Assembly: GCA_902363515.1 (NCBI GenBank)
Contig: CABJAN010000012.1
Coordinates: 37,618-101,617, forward strand
DNA from: Bacillota bacterium
Lineage (GTDB): Bacteria; Bacillota; Clostridia; Lachnospirales; Lachnospiraceae
Direction: 5' to 3'
DNA: 64,000 nucleotides
The notes under the pieces were generated by a model. The model did no database searches, was not told the DNA's origin, and was given only the letters and a program-made list of their open reading frames with translations. Shown piece after piece: positions 53,366 through 62,286 of the stretch (positions within the stretch are counted from its first letter, which is position 1; every line of letters starts with the position of its first letter). Made by a program: the position numbers and the translations under genes.

Positions 53366-54659
53366 GCCGTACTCTCAGGAATGGTTTGAGGATGGGCAGA
53401 TTGATGAAGTAGCATTTTGTGAAAATTTCCTGCAAAGAATGCCATTGAAGTGTATCAACGGTATCTTTTTCAGTTATGATGGAATGCTGCCAGACAGCGA
53501 AGTAGAAAAAGAAATTTATAGAATGGTAAAACCGGTTCTTACGAAAGGAATTTCCAAGAAAGTAAAACAGCTTTTGGAGGTTCTAAAACTGGAAGCCTAT
53601 TCAGAGGAACTTCCGGTGCAAATGGATCGCATCCATGTGAATAATGGAACTTATTTTTTGAATGGAGATTTTACAGAAAATAAGGAGTTTTGCCTGAACC
53701 GCTTGCCTGTAAATTATGAAATGAAAGAAACAAAGCCGGAACGGTGGATGAAATTCCTTTCAGAACTGCTGGAGGAAGATGATATTCCTACCTTGCAGGA
53801 ATATATGGGATATTGTTTAATTCCATCCAACAAGGCACAGAAGTTATTGATTATCTTAGGAAAAGGCGGAGAGGGAAAATCACGTATCGGTCTGGTTATG
53901 AGAAAAATCCTCGGAACGAATATGAATGTAAGCAATATTCAAAAGGTAGAGCACAACCGTTTTGCAAGGGCAGATTTGGAATACCGACTTTTGATGGTGG
54001 ATGACGATATGAAACTGGAAGCATTGAAAGACACCAACTACATTAAAACCATAGTCACTTTGGAGGATAAGATGGATTTGGAAAGGAAGTCAAAGCAGAG
54101 CGTACAGGGGAATTTATATGTCAGATTTCTCTGCTTTGGAAACGGAAGTCTCAGTGCCTTACATGACCGTTCCTACGGATTTTATCGAAGGCAGATGATA
54201 CTGACAGTCAAAGATGTGCCTCCAGACAGAGTAGATGATCCCTATCTGATTGAGAAACTGCAAAGAGAAGCAGACGATATTTTTCTCTGGTGTCTGGAGG
54301 GATTGAAACGATTATTGAAAAACAATTACCGATTTACCATCAGCGAACGTGCAAAGAAAAATCTACACGAAGCTATGGAATCTGGGAATAACATTATCGC
54401 TTTTATGCAGTCATCCGGGTATATCCGGTTGGAAGAAAATACAACGGCAACTTCTAAAATTTTATATCAGGCATACTGCCGCTGGTGTGAAGATAATACG
54501 GAAAAACCTATGAGTGCAAAAAGTTTTTCGGGGTACTTAAAAGAAAATGAAAAGAAGTATCACATTCATTATTCTACGAATATTCCCTCAGACAATGGGA
54601 AAAATGCCAGAGGCTTTCAAGGAATCCATACGCAGATACGCATAGACAACTATCGTTGA
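53355..54659 (+). CDS. phage/plasmid SF3 helicase (P4-type, D5-like)
   Basis: A 434-aa replication helicase. A D5_N-like region leads to the SF3 core with Walker A LGKGGEGKS near residue 170, Walker B LLMVDDDMK, and a sensor with CFGNGS. A winged-helix-like C-terminus follows. The frame is open from 53283; the ATG at 53355 overlaps the primase stop (ATGAACTCTAA) and follows GAGGG. With the CHC2 protein it probably replicates the excised element. Confidence 0.9.
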   Translation: MNSKPYSQEWFEDGQIDEVAFCENFLQRMPLKCINGIFFSYDGMLPDSEVEKEIYRMVKPVLTKGISKKVKQLLEVLKLEAYSEELPVQMDRIHVNNGTYFLNGDFTENKEFCLNRLPVNYEMKETKPERWMKFLSELLEEDDIPTLQEYMGYCLIPSNKAQKLLIILGKGGEGKSRIGLVMRKILGTNMNVSNIQKVEHNRFARADLEYRLLMVDDDMKLEALKDTNYIKTIVTLEDKMDLERKSKQSVQGNLYVRFLCFGNGSLSALHDRSYGFYRRQMILTVKDVPPDRVDDPYLIEKLQREADDIFLWCLEGLKRLLKNNYRFTISERAKKNLHEAMESGNNIIAFMQSSGYIRLEENTTATSKILYQAYCRWCEDNTEKPMSAKSFSGYLKENEKKYHIHYSTNIPSDNGKNARGFQGIHTQIRIDNYR

Positions 54660-55102
54660 TACGGATGAAAAGCAGATAAAAAAGAATTTTCCAAAGAAGC
54701 GTATATGCGTATATCATCAGGGAAATCAAGGGATTACAGGTTTCTGAAAAGTATGGAAAATACGTTTATACGCTTATACGTGTGATTCTTGAATTTATTT
54801 TATTTTTTAGCAGAAGGGAGTGTGGAGATGTTAAACCAGCCCGGATACGGGCAGATCAAAAGGGCGGATACGCCCATAAATGGAATCGCAAGTCTGAGTA
54901 ATAATCAGATTATGTAATACAAAAACAGCCCTCGGCGATTGAGAGCGAAATACACCCATCGCACAAATTAAAGATTTGTACTCAGGATATTTCGCCCTGC
55001 CGGGAGCTGTTCCGCCGACAGGCGGATAGTTCGTAAACGGATGCCGATGCATCCACTCACAAATGATATGGCAGAATTTATTTTGCCGAAGACAAGGAGG
55101 GA
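54660..55102 (+). other. structured non-coding region, candidate origin of transfer/replication
   Basis: 443 bases without a large gene. First, repeated TATACG-type motifs (54699-54714 and about 54760-54785) resemble iterons. Second, a nested fold: AACAGC/GCTGTT (54924-54929 with 55006-55011), GCGAAAT/ATTTCGC (54945-54951 with 54989-54995) and an inner CAAAT/ATTTG. Third, a hairpin CCGCC/GGCGG (55012-55025). It lies directly before the relaxase gene, the usual place of oriT. Confidence 0.55.
54828..54917 (+). CDS. possible 29-aa peptide before the oriT-like fold
   Basis: A short frame with a GGAG site before the ATG; product begins MLNQPGYGQIKRADTPING. It may be a leader peptide of the relaxase transcript. 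I do not recognise it. Confidence 0.3.
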   Translation: MLNQPGYGQIKRADTPINGIASLSNNQIM

Positions 55103-56629
55103 GTGCCTATCGGAAGAAATTCATTTATTCAAATGACAAAACTAAGCAATGTAAAAGGCAGGATCACTTATATATCCAGTCATGCAAAACAGGAAAACCT
55201 CTATGCAGTTTATGAAACCACAGAACGGAAATTCTGGCGGGAACTTGCAAAATGTAATCAGGAAGAATTTGCCAAAAGTGGAACAGAAGGAAAATGTATT
55301 GAGGCAAGAGAACTGATCATTGCTTTGCCAGAGAGTTTTACAGAATATCAGCCGGATAGATTGCTACAGCTTTTTACAAATCATTTTAAACAGAATTATG
55401 GAACAGAGTGTATTGCTGCTTTGCACCACAATAAAAGAAAGACCAATTATCACATTCATTTGATATTTGCAGAACGGAAACTACTGGATGAACCAATCAT
55501 TAAGATTGCCAGCAGAAATATGTTTTATGATGAAAATGGAAAACATGTCCGAACCAAGAAAGAGATATTAGGAGAAGATGGCGAGATCCGAGAAGGCAGC
55601 AGTATTGTGAAGAAAGGAGAAGTCTATGAGAAGAAGCTGTTTACTGCGAAAGATGAACGCTTCAAGTGCAATTCATTTCTGGATGAGGTAAAGCATTCTT
55701 ATACAGATTTAATCAATATTTATGTGCAGGACGAGAAACAGAAACTACAGGTATTTGAGCGTGGCAGTGTTTATCTTGCAACAAAGAAAATCGGAAAAAA
55801 TAATCCGAAGGCACAGGAAATAGAAGCGGATAATCAAAAACGCCGGGAATGGAACAGAGCTGTTGATATGGCATTGATTAGTGGAGTGCCGGAACCGAAG
55901 ATAATGGAAGTGAAGCGGAAAGAAATCACGGAGCCAATCAGGAAATCAATTGCCCGGCGTGGAAACAGACCACGATTATTTTCCAGAGTTGTAACAGTGG
56001 CTGTTGAGGTATTGGAGTTTTTGATAGCAAGTGTGCTTTTTAAGAAACCCAGGGAAGTGCCAAAACAGACAGAGCAAACGGAAGCAGAACACCCAGAGCA
56101 TGTTGCTGAAAATAGCACGGCAGCAGTCAAGACAACAAAAGAAGAAAAGGCAGAACCGGAACAACCTAAAATGACGAGGCTTGCATCAAAGTCTCCGAAA
56201 CTATTTAAAGTGAATAAAGAACTGGAAGATCAAAACGGTGCAATTCAACAGAAACAAAAACAGCTTTCTGCAAAGAAGAAAGAACTGTCAGAAGTCACGG
56301 GATGGTTTAAAGGAAGAAAGAAAAAAGAATTGCAGAAAGAAATTGATGAACTGAAAAGCCAGATTAGAGATATGAAAGATTATCTTCCAAGGATTGTGCA
56401 GAAAATCGGATATAGAAGTGTACAGGAATTTTTAAAGGATTTTAAGGCTTCTCAAACTGAGTATAGTCAGTATCGAACTGCAATAGAAAAATGGAAGAAA
56501 GAAACAGGAAAAGAGCCAGTAGCGCATGGTATTAGGGCGAAGCTGGCAGAAAAGAAACAAGAAATACAGAATGAACAGAAAAATAAACAGCATACCCATA
56601 GTCAGAATAAAGACCGGGGAGCAAGATAG
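55103..56629 (+). CDS. MobA/MobL-like relaxase
   Basis: A 508-aa relaxase. The N-terminal nuclease domain has the His cluster KTNYHIHLIFAER (His117, His119) after a conserved start that contains the probable catalytic Tyr in ITYISSHAKQ (Tyr23). The C-terminal third is a basic coiled coil (about 370-508). It starts at GTG behind AAGGAGG. It would nick oriT and lead the element's DNA into a conjugation pore supplied by another element. Confidence 0.9.
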   Translation: MPIGRNSFIQMTKLSNVKGRITYISSHAKQENLYAVYETTERKFWRELAKCNQEEFAKSGTEGKCIEARELIIALPESFTEYQPDRLLQLFTNHFKQNYGTECIAALHHNKRKTNYHIHLIFAERKLLDEPIIKIASRNMFYDENGKHVRTKKEILGEDGEIREGSSIVKKGEVYEKKLFTAKDERFKCNSFLDEVKHSYTDLINIYVQDEKQKLQVFERGSVYLATKKIGKNNPKAQEIEADNQKRREWNRAVDMALISGVPEPKIMEVKRKEITEPIRKSIARRGNRPRLFSRVVTVAVEVLEFLIASVLFKKPREVPKQTEQTEAEHPEHVAENSTAAVKTTKEEKAEPEQPKMTRLASKSPKLFKVNKELEDQNGAIQQKQKQLSAKKKELSEVTGWFKGRKKKELQKEIDELKSQIRDMKDYLPRIVQKIGYRSVQEFLKDFKASQTEYSQYRTAIEKWKKETGKEPVAHGIRAKLAEKKQEIQNEQKNKQHTHSQNKDRGAR

Positions 56630-56639
56630 GAGGACAATC

Positions 56640-57017
56640 ATGGAGAAACACATTATGGGAGAAAATGGAATCAGTTATACTTTAGGAGAGGACGGTCTGT
56701 ATTATCCAGACCTGTACCTCCCGGAAGAAACAGAGTATCCGATTGGAAAGTATGGAATGTTGAGAAAGATATATTTGCAGGAGCATCGGAAAGGATTATA
56801 TCTGGAGTTGGTACTTGCCGGGAAGTTAAATGAGCATCTGCATCAGATTGACAAGGAATGTAATCAGATGATGGACAGATTAGTGGAGCAGATGAAAGAA
56901 AAGCAAGGCGTGACGGAAGAATTGAAGATGCAGGATCAGATGGCATGGGTTGGGAGAATGAATAATATCCGGGCATGTGCGGAGGAGATTGTCCAATATA
57001 CAATGGTATTCATATGA
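56640..57017 (+). CDS. TnpV family transposon protein
   Basis: A 125-aa protein of the TnpV type: MGENGISYTLGEDGLYYPDL, then GKYGMLRKIYLQEHRKGLY and a helical tail. Such small proteins are common in conjugative and mobilizable elements of gut Firmicutes, with unknown function. The frame opens at 56526 inside the relaxase gene; the ATG at 56640 follows TAGGAGG. Confidence 0.85.
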   Translation: MEKHIMGENGISYTLGEDGLYYPDLYLPEETEYPIGKYGMLRKIYLQEHRKGLYLELVLAGKLNEHLHQIDKECNQMMDRLVEQMKEKQGVTEELKMQDQMAWVGRMNNIRACAEEIVQYTMVFI

Positions 57018-57106
57018 GATAAAATATCTCTAAAATCAATATAAAAGTATTGCAAATACAATACTTTTATATTAAAATTTAGAGAGATTTAGAGAGGAGG
57101 GAAGTA
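57018..57106 (+). promoter_or_regulatory. promoter and perfect dyad before the controller-like gene
   Basis: TTGCAA (57050-57055), a 17-bp spacer and TAAAAT (57073-57078). A perfect 15-bp inverted repeat (57038-57052 with 57059-57073) covers the promoter, flanked by ATCTCTAAA/TTTAGAGAGAT arms. It is a candidate operator for the encoded HTH protein, or a terminator of tnpV. Confidence 0.7.
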
Positions 57107-57322
57107 ATGTCTTTTTCATATAAGCCTTTGTGGAAATTGTTAATTGATTATGATATGAGCAAAAAAGATTTAATGAAAGCAACTGATATATCAAAATCTA
57201 CTATGGATAAAATGGGAAGAGGAGAACAAGTGTCAATGGAAATCATAGATCGACTTTGCAATTATTTTGAATGTAAAGTTGAGAATGTTATTCAGCATTG
57301 TTACGATAAGGAGGATAGATAA
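57107..57322 (+). CDS. controller-like HTH regulator of the RM system
   Basis: A 71-aa Cro/C1-type helix-turn-helix protein (KKDLMKATDISKSTMDKMGRG near residues 19-39). Its stop is directly followed by the methyltransferase start, so the two are one unit. This layout is that of controller (C) proteins, which delay restriction after entry to a new host. The dyad at 57038-57073 is the probable operator. Confidence 0.8.
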   Translation: MSFSYKPLWKLLIDYDMSKKDLMKATDISKSTMDKMGRGEQVSMEIIDRLCNYFECKVENVIQHCYDKEDR

Positions 57323-58297
57323 GTGGAACAAACAGATATTAATAATATTCATTTATATTGTAGCGATGCAATGGAAGTATATGATAAATGGAAAAGCCCA
57401 GTGGCTATAATTTGTGATGGCCCCTATGGCGTGAATGGATTTCCAGGAGATTTAGTTTCATATAATGGTTTAGCTGAATGGTATGAACCACACATAAAAA
57501 AGTGGAGTGAATTTTCAACACCACTTACTACATTATGGTTTTGGTGTACGGAAGTGGGTTGGGCAACTGTTCATCCGGTATTGGAAAAATACGGATGGGA
57601 ATATGTTTCGTGTTGTGTATGGGATAAAGGAATGAGTCATGTCGCAGGAAATACAAATACAAAAACTATTAGGCATTTACCAGTTGTGACAGAAGTTTGT
57701 GTTCAATATGTAAAACGTCCAATTTTTACAGTAGATGAAAAGAAAATGAGTATGAAAGAGTGGCTGCGTTATGAATGGTTACGTACAGGATTACCATTAT
57801 CAAGAACTAATGAAGCTTGTGGAGTAAAAAACGCTGCAACAAGGAAATATTTTACAAAATGTCATTTGTGGTACATGCCACCGGCAGAAGCATTTGAAAA
57901 AATTGCATCGTACGCGAATGAATTTGGTGATGAAAAAGAAAAACCCTATTTTTCTATAAATGGAAAAACCCCTATAACTAAAAATGAGTGGGCACAAATG
58001 AGATCAAAGTTTTATTGTCCTATTGGAGTAACAAATGTATGGCAAGTTCCACAACTGAGAGGAAGCGAACGTTTGAAAATTAATCAAAAAGCCATACATT
58101 TGAATCAGAAACCATTAGAATTGATTAAACGTACAATAGAAATGGTTTCTGATGTCAATGATGTGATTTGGGATCCATTTGCTGGTTTATGTACAACAGC
58201 AGTTGCCTCAGCTGAATTAGGACGAACCTGTTTTGGTGCTGAAATAAATCCAGATGTATATAGTATTGGTATAAAACGAATTAAAAGTAGTTTATAG
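57323..58297 (+). CDS. DNA methyltransferase (beta class)
   Basis: A 324-aa site-specific methyltransferase. The catalytic motif IV is CDGPYG (residues 31-36, a DPPY/SPPY variant), the target-recognition region lies in the middle, and the AdoMet motifs come last: HLNQKPLELI and WDPFAGLCTTAV (near 283-294). The order IV then I marks the beta class (N4-cytosine or N6-adenine). It starts at GTG next to the controller stop. Its 3' end overlaps the convergent restriction gene by 6 bp. Confidence 0.9.
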   Translation: MEQTDINNIHLYCSDAMEVYDKWKSPVAIICDGPYGVNGFPGDLVSYNGLAEWYEPHIKKWSEFSTPLTTLWFWCTEVGWATVHPVLEKYGWEYVSCCVWDKGMSHVAGNTNTKTIRHLPVVTEVCVQYVKRPIFTVDEKKMSMKEWLRYEWLRTGLPLSRTNEACGVKNAATRKYFTKCHLWYMPPAEAFEKIASYANEFGDEKEKPYFSINGKTPITKNEWAQMRSKFYCPIGVTNVWQVPQLRGSERLKINQKAIHLNQKPLELIKRTIEMVSDVNDVIWDPFAGLCTTAVASAELGRTCFGAEINPDVYSIGIKRIKSSL

Positions 58298-59173
58298 TAG
58301 TGTTTTTAGTGCATATTCTAATTTTGCTTCATCTTTTGATGATAATATATTGCTCCATTGTTTAATTGTCATACCATGAAACTCTGTATTTAATACATGA
58401 GTTTTGAATTGTTCTATTTCTTTATGCTCTATACGGTCAATTTTAGCGTAATTAGTATCAAGTCTATATACAAATTGTCCGTATAGAGATCTTAAACGTT
58501 GCTGATATTCAGGTGTTGGACTGTATTCTAATGCATTTTCTCCCCATTTTTCGACAAATGCGATGGCTGATTTAACATCACATTTATCGGCTTGTAACTT
58601 ATAACCATTGGTATTGGTTTGTTGTAAATTAGAAGTACGATTGGATGTATCTTCGGGTTCAAAAACAAGATAGTCAGGTGGTCTATGATAGTGAGCATCT
58701 CGTGCTTCTGCAACACTTTTTCCGCTAACTACTAGGACATCAATGATTTTGGGCTTGCCCCAAATAACATTTTCAGGTAGCCATGCGATTAATGCCATAT
58801 CTATATTGTCCTGTGAGAAAATAGTTATACTATCTTTAAAACGTGCAGTAATTTCTGTCGCAAATGGGAACCAGGCTTTGATTTCAATGCCAGGATTTGG
58901 GGAGATAGTGCTGCTTTTAAAAAGTGCATCTGGAAAACCAGGATCTTGTCTTATCCATTCTCCCATGTTGCACCAATCATGCTTGTTTAATAAGTCCACG
59001 GTGGAAAATTCAATCATATTTCCAAGGAGAGGGGAGAGTTTTGAAATAACTTTAGCGAGTTGTTTTGCGTAGGCTAGTGATGTAGGGCGTTTAATATCTA
59101 GCACATCAATTAAATGGCTGTCCAAAGAAGTTAATTCTTCTTTTGCTGCATTTAGAATATCACGGGTATTCAT
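58292..59173 (-). CDS. type II restriction endonuclease (XcyI-like guess)
   Basis: A 293-aa protein with a clear PD-(D/E)XK site: Pro81-Asp82, then Glu97-Ile-Lys99 in GIEIKAW. It lies tail-to-tail with the methyltransferase, the classical type II arrangement. The style resembles XcyI/Cfr9I-type enzymes, but the recognition site cannot be told. The ATG at 59173 follows AAAGGAG. It is on the opposite strand from the controller gene, so control of it must come through its own promoter. Confidence 0.82.
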   Translation of the reverse strand: MNTRDILNAAKEELTSLDSHLIDVLDIKRPTSLAYAKQLAKVISKLSPLLGNMIEFSTVDLLNKHDWCNMGEWIRQDPGFPDALFKSSTISPNPGIEIKAWFPFATEITARFKDSITIFSQDNIDMALIAWLPENVIWGKPKIIDVLVVSGKSVAEARDAHYHRPPDYLVFEPEDTSNRTSNLQQTNTNGYKLQADKCDVKSAIAFVEKWGENALEYSPTPEYQQRLRSLYGQFVYRLDTNYAKIDRIEHKEIEQFKTHVLNTEFHGMTIKQWSNILSSKDEAKLEYALKTLL

Positions 59174-59312
59174 TTTTGAGGCTCCTTTCGATAATTTATT
59201 GATTTTAGTATATCATAATGAACTGAATAAAAGAAAGTACATATAATTTTAATTTGATCATATGCAATATTTTGATAATATATACAATTATCTCAAATAA
59301 ATGTAGCAGCAC

Positions 59313-59377
59313 TTGACATATAAAGAATAAATTGATAAAATTAAAAAAAATAAAGTAGCTGCTAAAAATAGCAGCTA
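59313..59377 (+). promoter_or_regulatory. promoter and leader hairpin of the defence operon
   Basis: TTGACA (59313-59318), a 17-bp spacer and TAAAAT (59336-59341). The leader has an 8-bp hairpin, TAGCTGCT with AGCAGCTA (59356-59377), just before the DUF262 gene. It is the only good promoter seen before the six genes that follow. Confidence 0.75.
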
Positions 59378-59390
59378 GAAAGAAGCTGAA

Positions 59391-60554
59391 ATGAATATTA
59401 ACAAATTACTATTGGAAGCTGCCAATCTTAATCCGACCAAGAACAGTAGACAAGAATATATTTTTACCTTATGTGAGTATATAGAAAAAAATGAATTAAC
59501 ATTGCCATTATATCAAAGGGATGTTAGCTGGACATTGGCTAAATGTGTTGAATTGTTAAATTATCAGCTTTTAAGTAAATCGCCTATATCTGCAATTTCT
59601 ATCAATATAATAAATAATACAGAAAAGGAGTTTGCAGTACCACAAGTCTCATTTATAGAAAGGGAATTGCTTTCTGAAACTGTAAGAGGACAAATGTCTG
59701 TTGTGGATGGGCAGCAGAGGCTAACAACAAATTATAAGGCATATTGCAATCATCCAGATTTAAAAAGCGTAGTGTTAGATTTAGGAAAAGGAGAATTTGT
59801 TATAAATGCGGAAGCATATCGGAAAAATCAGGTGCCAGTTGGTGTGCTCTTGAATAAAGATGATAACAAACTAATTGCTTACACAGAAAAAAATAAAGCT
59901 TTGGCATCACCAATGGTAGTAAATGCGTTACTACAGATTAGAAATAAAATAAAGACTTACCAATATACAATTAATTTTGCAACAGATCTTACTGAAGATG
60001 AGCAAATTAATTGGTTTGAGGTCTTGAATAATGCAGGAAGTCGTGTAAGTATTATCCAAATGAGATTTTCTAAATTGAAAGCACATGGTATTGATGTATA
60101 TACACAGTATACGCATGTATATCGTAATAAGGTACAGGAATATGGATATGATTTTTTTACACCGCAGAAGACAAATGTTTCATATTCAATCGCAGCATTA
60201 AATCCAGCGTATGAAGTGCTTATTTCCGGTAAACATTCGAATAATTTTGCACCTATTTCATCTGATACAAAAGAAAATCAGCTTTGCAACTTAGAACCAG
60301 ATAAATTAAAAGAATGTTTTGAAATGACATTAGAAGCATTGGAAAGGGCTTTGAAGTTTATAGAAAATAATGATTTGGAAAAATTTAATCGTTCTGATTA
60401 TGTGAATTATCTCGTTGGATATTTTGTGTTTCACAGAGAAGATATTTCAGAAAAGCAAAGGGAGAATTTGATAAATTGGTATAATGGTGTTGAATTTACT
60501 AATAAATCAAATACTGCTCGGAGAAAGATTTACACGGATTTACTAAAGATATGA
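59391..60554 (+). CDS. DUF262 (ParB/Srx-like) protein
   Basis: A 387-aa protein with the DUF262 signature: LYQRDVSW (residues 40-47) and VVDGQQRLTT (104-113), as in GmrS and other anti-phage proteins. The HNH-type DUF1524 nuclease domain of GmrD is not present, so it is a stand-alone DUF262 unit, possibly an NTP-dependent nuclease or sensor. It is the first gene of the putative defence operon, 42 bp before the SLATT-like gene. Confidence 0.85.
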   Translation: MNINKLLLEAANLNPTKNSRQEYIFTLCEYIEKNELTLPLYQRDVSWTLAKCVELLNYQLLSKSPISAISINIINNTEKEFAVPQVSFIERELLSETVRGQMSVVDGQQRLTTNYKAYCNHPDLKSVVLDLGKGEFVINAEAYRKNQVPVGVLLNKDDNKLIAYTEKNKALASPMVVNALLQIRNKIKTYQYTINFATDLTEDEQINWFEVLNNAGSRVSIIQMRFSKLKAHGIDVYTQYTHVYRNKVQEYGYDFFTPQKTNVSYSIAALNPAYEVLISGKHSNNFAPISSDTKENQLCNLEPDKLKECFEMTLEALERALKFIENNDLEKFNRSDYVNYLVGYFVFHREDISEKQRENLINWYNGVEFTNKSNTARRKIYTDLLKI

Positions 60555-60596
60555 GGGTAAGGGTATCCAGTTTTTATTAGAGTTGGAGAAAATAAT

Positions 60597-61082
60597 ATGC
60601 AAGAGAAGTACTGGAAATATATGGTTCAAATTAAAGCGTGGATATTCTATTTAGATGTGTATACGGAAGATTCTTACAGATGGGATAGGATCATTAATAT
60701 TGTTGTGGCAATTGCGTCTTCAACAAGTATTGCAGCATGGGCTATATGGCAAAAATATTCGTTTGTCTGGTCTATTATAATAGCAATTTCGCAGGTGTTA
60801 ACAACGATTAAAGGTTTTTTGCCGTATAGTAAGCGATTAAAGATGTTAGTTCCATTTATGGAAGATTTAAAATTTCTATACAACAAAATAGAATATAATT
60901 GGTTTAAAGTAGCGTCGGGAGATTTGTCAGAGGACGAGATAAATGAATTATTATATTCTTTTAAGGATGAGTTTGCAAATATAGAAAATAAAAACTTAAA
61001 AGAAGAAACATTATTAGAAAAAGATAATTTTAGAGAAATTGCCGATAGGAAAAATGATGCATATTTTGCAAATAATTTTTAA
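60597..61082 (+). CDS. SLATT-like two-helix membrane protein
   Basis: A 161-aa protein with a short helical start, two hydrophobic helices (residues about 32-51 and 56-75) and a soluble helical C-terminus. This is the architecture of SLATT proteins, thought to be pore-forming effectors in nucleotide-signalled defence systems. GGAGA precedes the ATG. It lies 11 bp before the proline-rich peptide gene. The family call is from layout, so other small two-helix defence proteins remain possible. Confidence 0.65.
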   Translation: MQEKYWKYMVQIKAWIFYLDVYTEDSYRWDRIINIVVAIASSTSIAAWAIWQKYSFVWSIIIAISQVLTTIKGFLPYSKRLKMLVPFMEDLKFLYNKIEYNWFKVASGDLSEDEINELLYSFKDEFANIENKNLKEETLLEKDNFREIADRKNDAYFANNF

Positions 61083-61093
61083 GAGGTGTAAGT

Positions 61094-61219
61094 ATGGACG
61101 AAAATAATAAACAAAATAAACCAACTGGAGAAAAAAAAGGAGGGAAAAGGGGGTTTTCACTTCCTCCGACAACTTCGAAACCACCAATGCCACCGGTAAA
61201 ACCGCCTAAAAAGAAATAA
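61094..61219 (+). CDS. 41-aa proline-rich basic peptide
   Basis: A short gene with a ribosome site (AGAGGTG) 6 bases before its ATG. The product is highly basic and Pro-rich: a Gly/Lys stretch (KKGGKRGF, residues about 14-21) is followed by a PPxPPxKPPKKK tail. It has no hydrophobic segment. It is 11 bp after the SLATT-like gene and 65 bp before the caspase gene. Its role is unknown; a partner of the membrane protein or a substrate of the protease are guesses. Confidence 0.6.
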   Translation: MDENNKQNKPTGEKKGGKRGFSLPPTTSKPPMPPVKPPKKK

Positions 61220-61284
61220 AAGATAATCGGTTGTGTGGCGTAGTAATGTAGGTGTATACTTAGAGATAAGAAAGGGGGATGAAA

Positions 61285-62256
61285 ATGAGAAAAGCATTGT
61301 GTGTAGGAATTGATTGTTATGAGCATGTGGATGATTTGCATGGTTGTGTAAATGATGCTAATTCAGTAAAAGCAGCTTTAGAGCGAAATGGGGATGGAAC
61401 TTTAAATTTTGAAGTAAAACTCATGTGTGCTACCAGTGAGGCATCATATATAAACAGAAATGATTTAAGGGATGCTATAGAAAATTTATTTAAAACTGAT
61501 TCGGAAATAGCAGTTTTATATTATTCAGGTCATGGTTCATTCGATGCATTAGGAGGATATTTATGTACGAGTGAAATACAACGTCCTGATGAAGGTGTGT
61601 CATTAAATGAAGTGATGGGATTTGTGGCACAATCGAAAGCAAGAAATAAGATTATTATATTGGATAGTTGTTTTAGTGGAGCAATTTCTAATCCTGTAGA
61701 AATGCAGAATTATTCTGTGTTACATAATGGAACAACAATACTTGCGGCTTGTGGACCATCAGAATATGCTTCAGAAGAAAATGGACATGGCATTTTTACT
61801 TCTCTTTTAGTTGAAGCATTGTATGGTGGTGCTATGAATTTATTAGGTGAAGTGTCACCAGGTAGCATCTATTCTTATATTGATCGTTCATTGGGAGCGT
61901 GGGATGAGCAAAGACCGTTATTTAAGGCCAACATTAGTAGCTTTGTTTCATTAAGAAAAAATGCACCGCCGATTCCGATTGCAGAATTACGACAAATAAC
62001 GGAAATATTTACTTCACAATATGATGAATATCCATTAGATCCAACTTATGAACCTGATAAACATGAAGCAGATGTTAAAGATGTAAACAAAGAGCATGAA
62101 GCTATATTCGCAACTTTGCAAAGATTTGTAAAATTGAATTTGGTAATTCCGGTGGGAGAAGAACATATGTATTATGCTGCAATTCATCATAAATCTTGTA
62201 AGTTAACGGCACAGGGACAACATTATTGGCAACTGGTAAATAAGAATACCATCTAA
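61285..62256 (+). CDS. caspase-like protease (peptidase C14)
   Basis: A 323-aa protein. The N-terminal caspase fold has the catalytic His83 in LYYSGHGS and Cys129 in ILDSCFSG, with the family start KALCVGIDCY. The C-terminal part (about residues 225-323) is not similar to a known protease domain and has a winged-helix-like look (FATLQRFVKLNLVIP to LTAQGQHYWQLV); it may bind a signal. The ATG at 61285 stands 6 bases behind GGGGG; the ATG at 61279 touches it. A TIR gene follows 30 bp later, as in type IV Thoeris-like pairs. Confidence 0.88.
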   Translation: MRKALCVGIDCYEHVDDLHGCVNDANSVKAALERNGDGTLNFEVKLMCATSEASYINRNDLRDAIENLFKTDSEIAVLYYSGHGSFDALGGYLCTSEIQRPDEGVSLNEVMGFVAQSKARNKIIILDSCFSGAISNPVEMQNYSVLHNGTTILAACGPSEYASEENGHGIFTSLLVEALYGGAMNLLGEVSPGSIYSYIDRSLGAWDEQRPLFKANISSFVSLRKNAPPIPIAELRQITEIFTSQYDEYPLDPTYEPDKHEADVKDVNKEHEAIFATLQRFVKLNLVIPVGEEHMYYAAIHHKSCKLTAQGQHYWQLVNKNTI

Positions 62257-62286
62257 GTGAAAGCAATGTAGAAGGAGAAGATTTAA

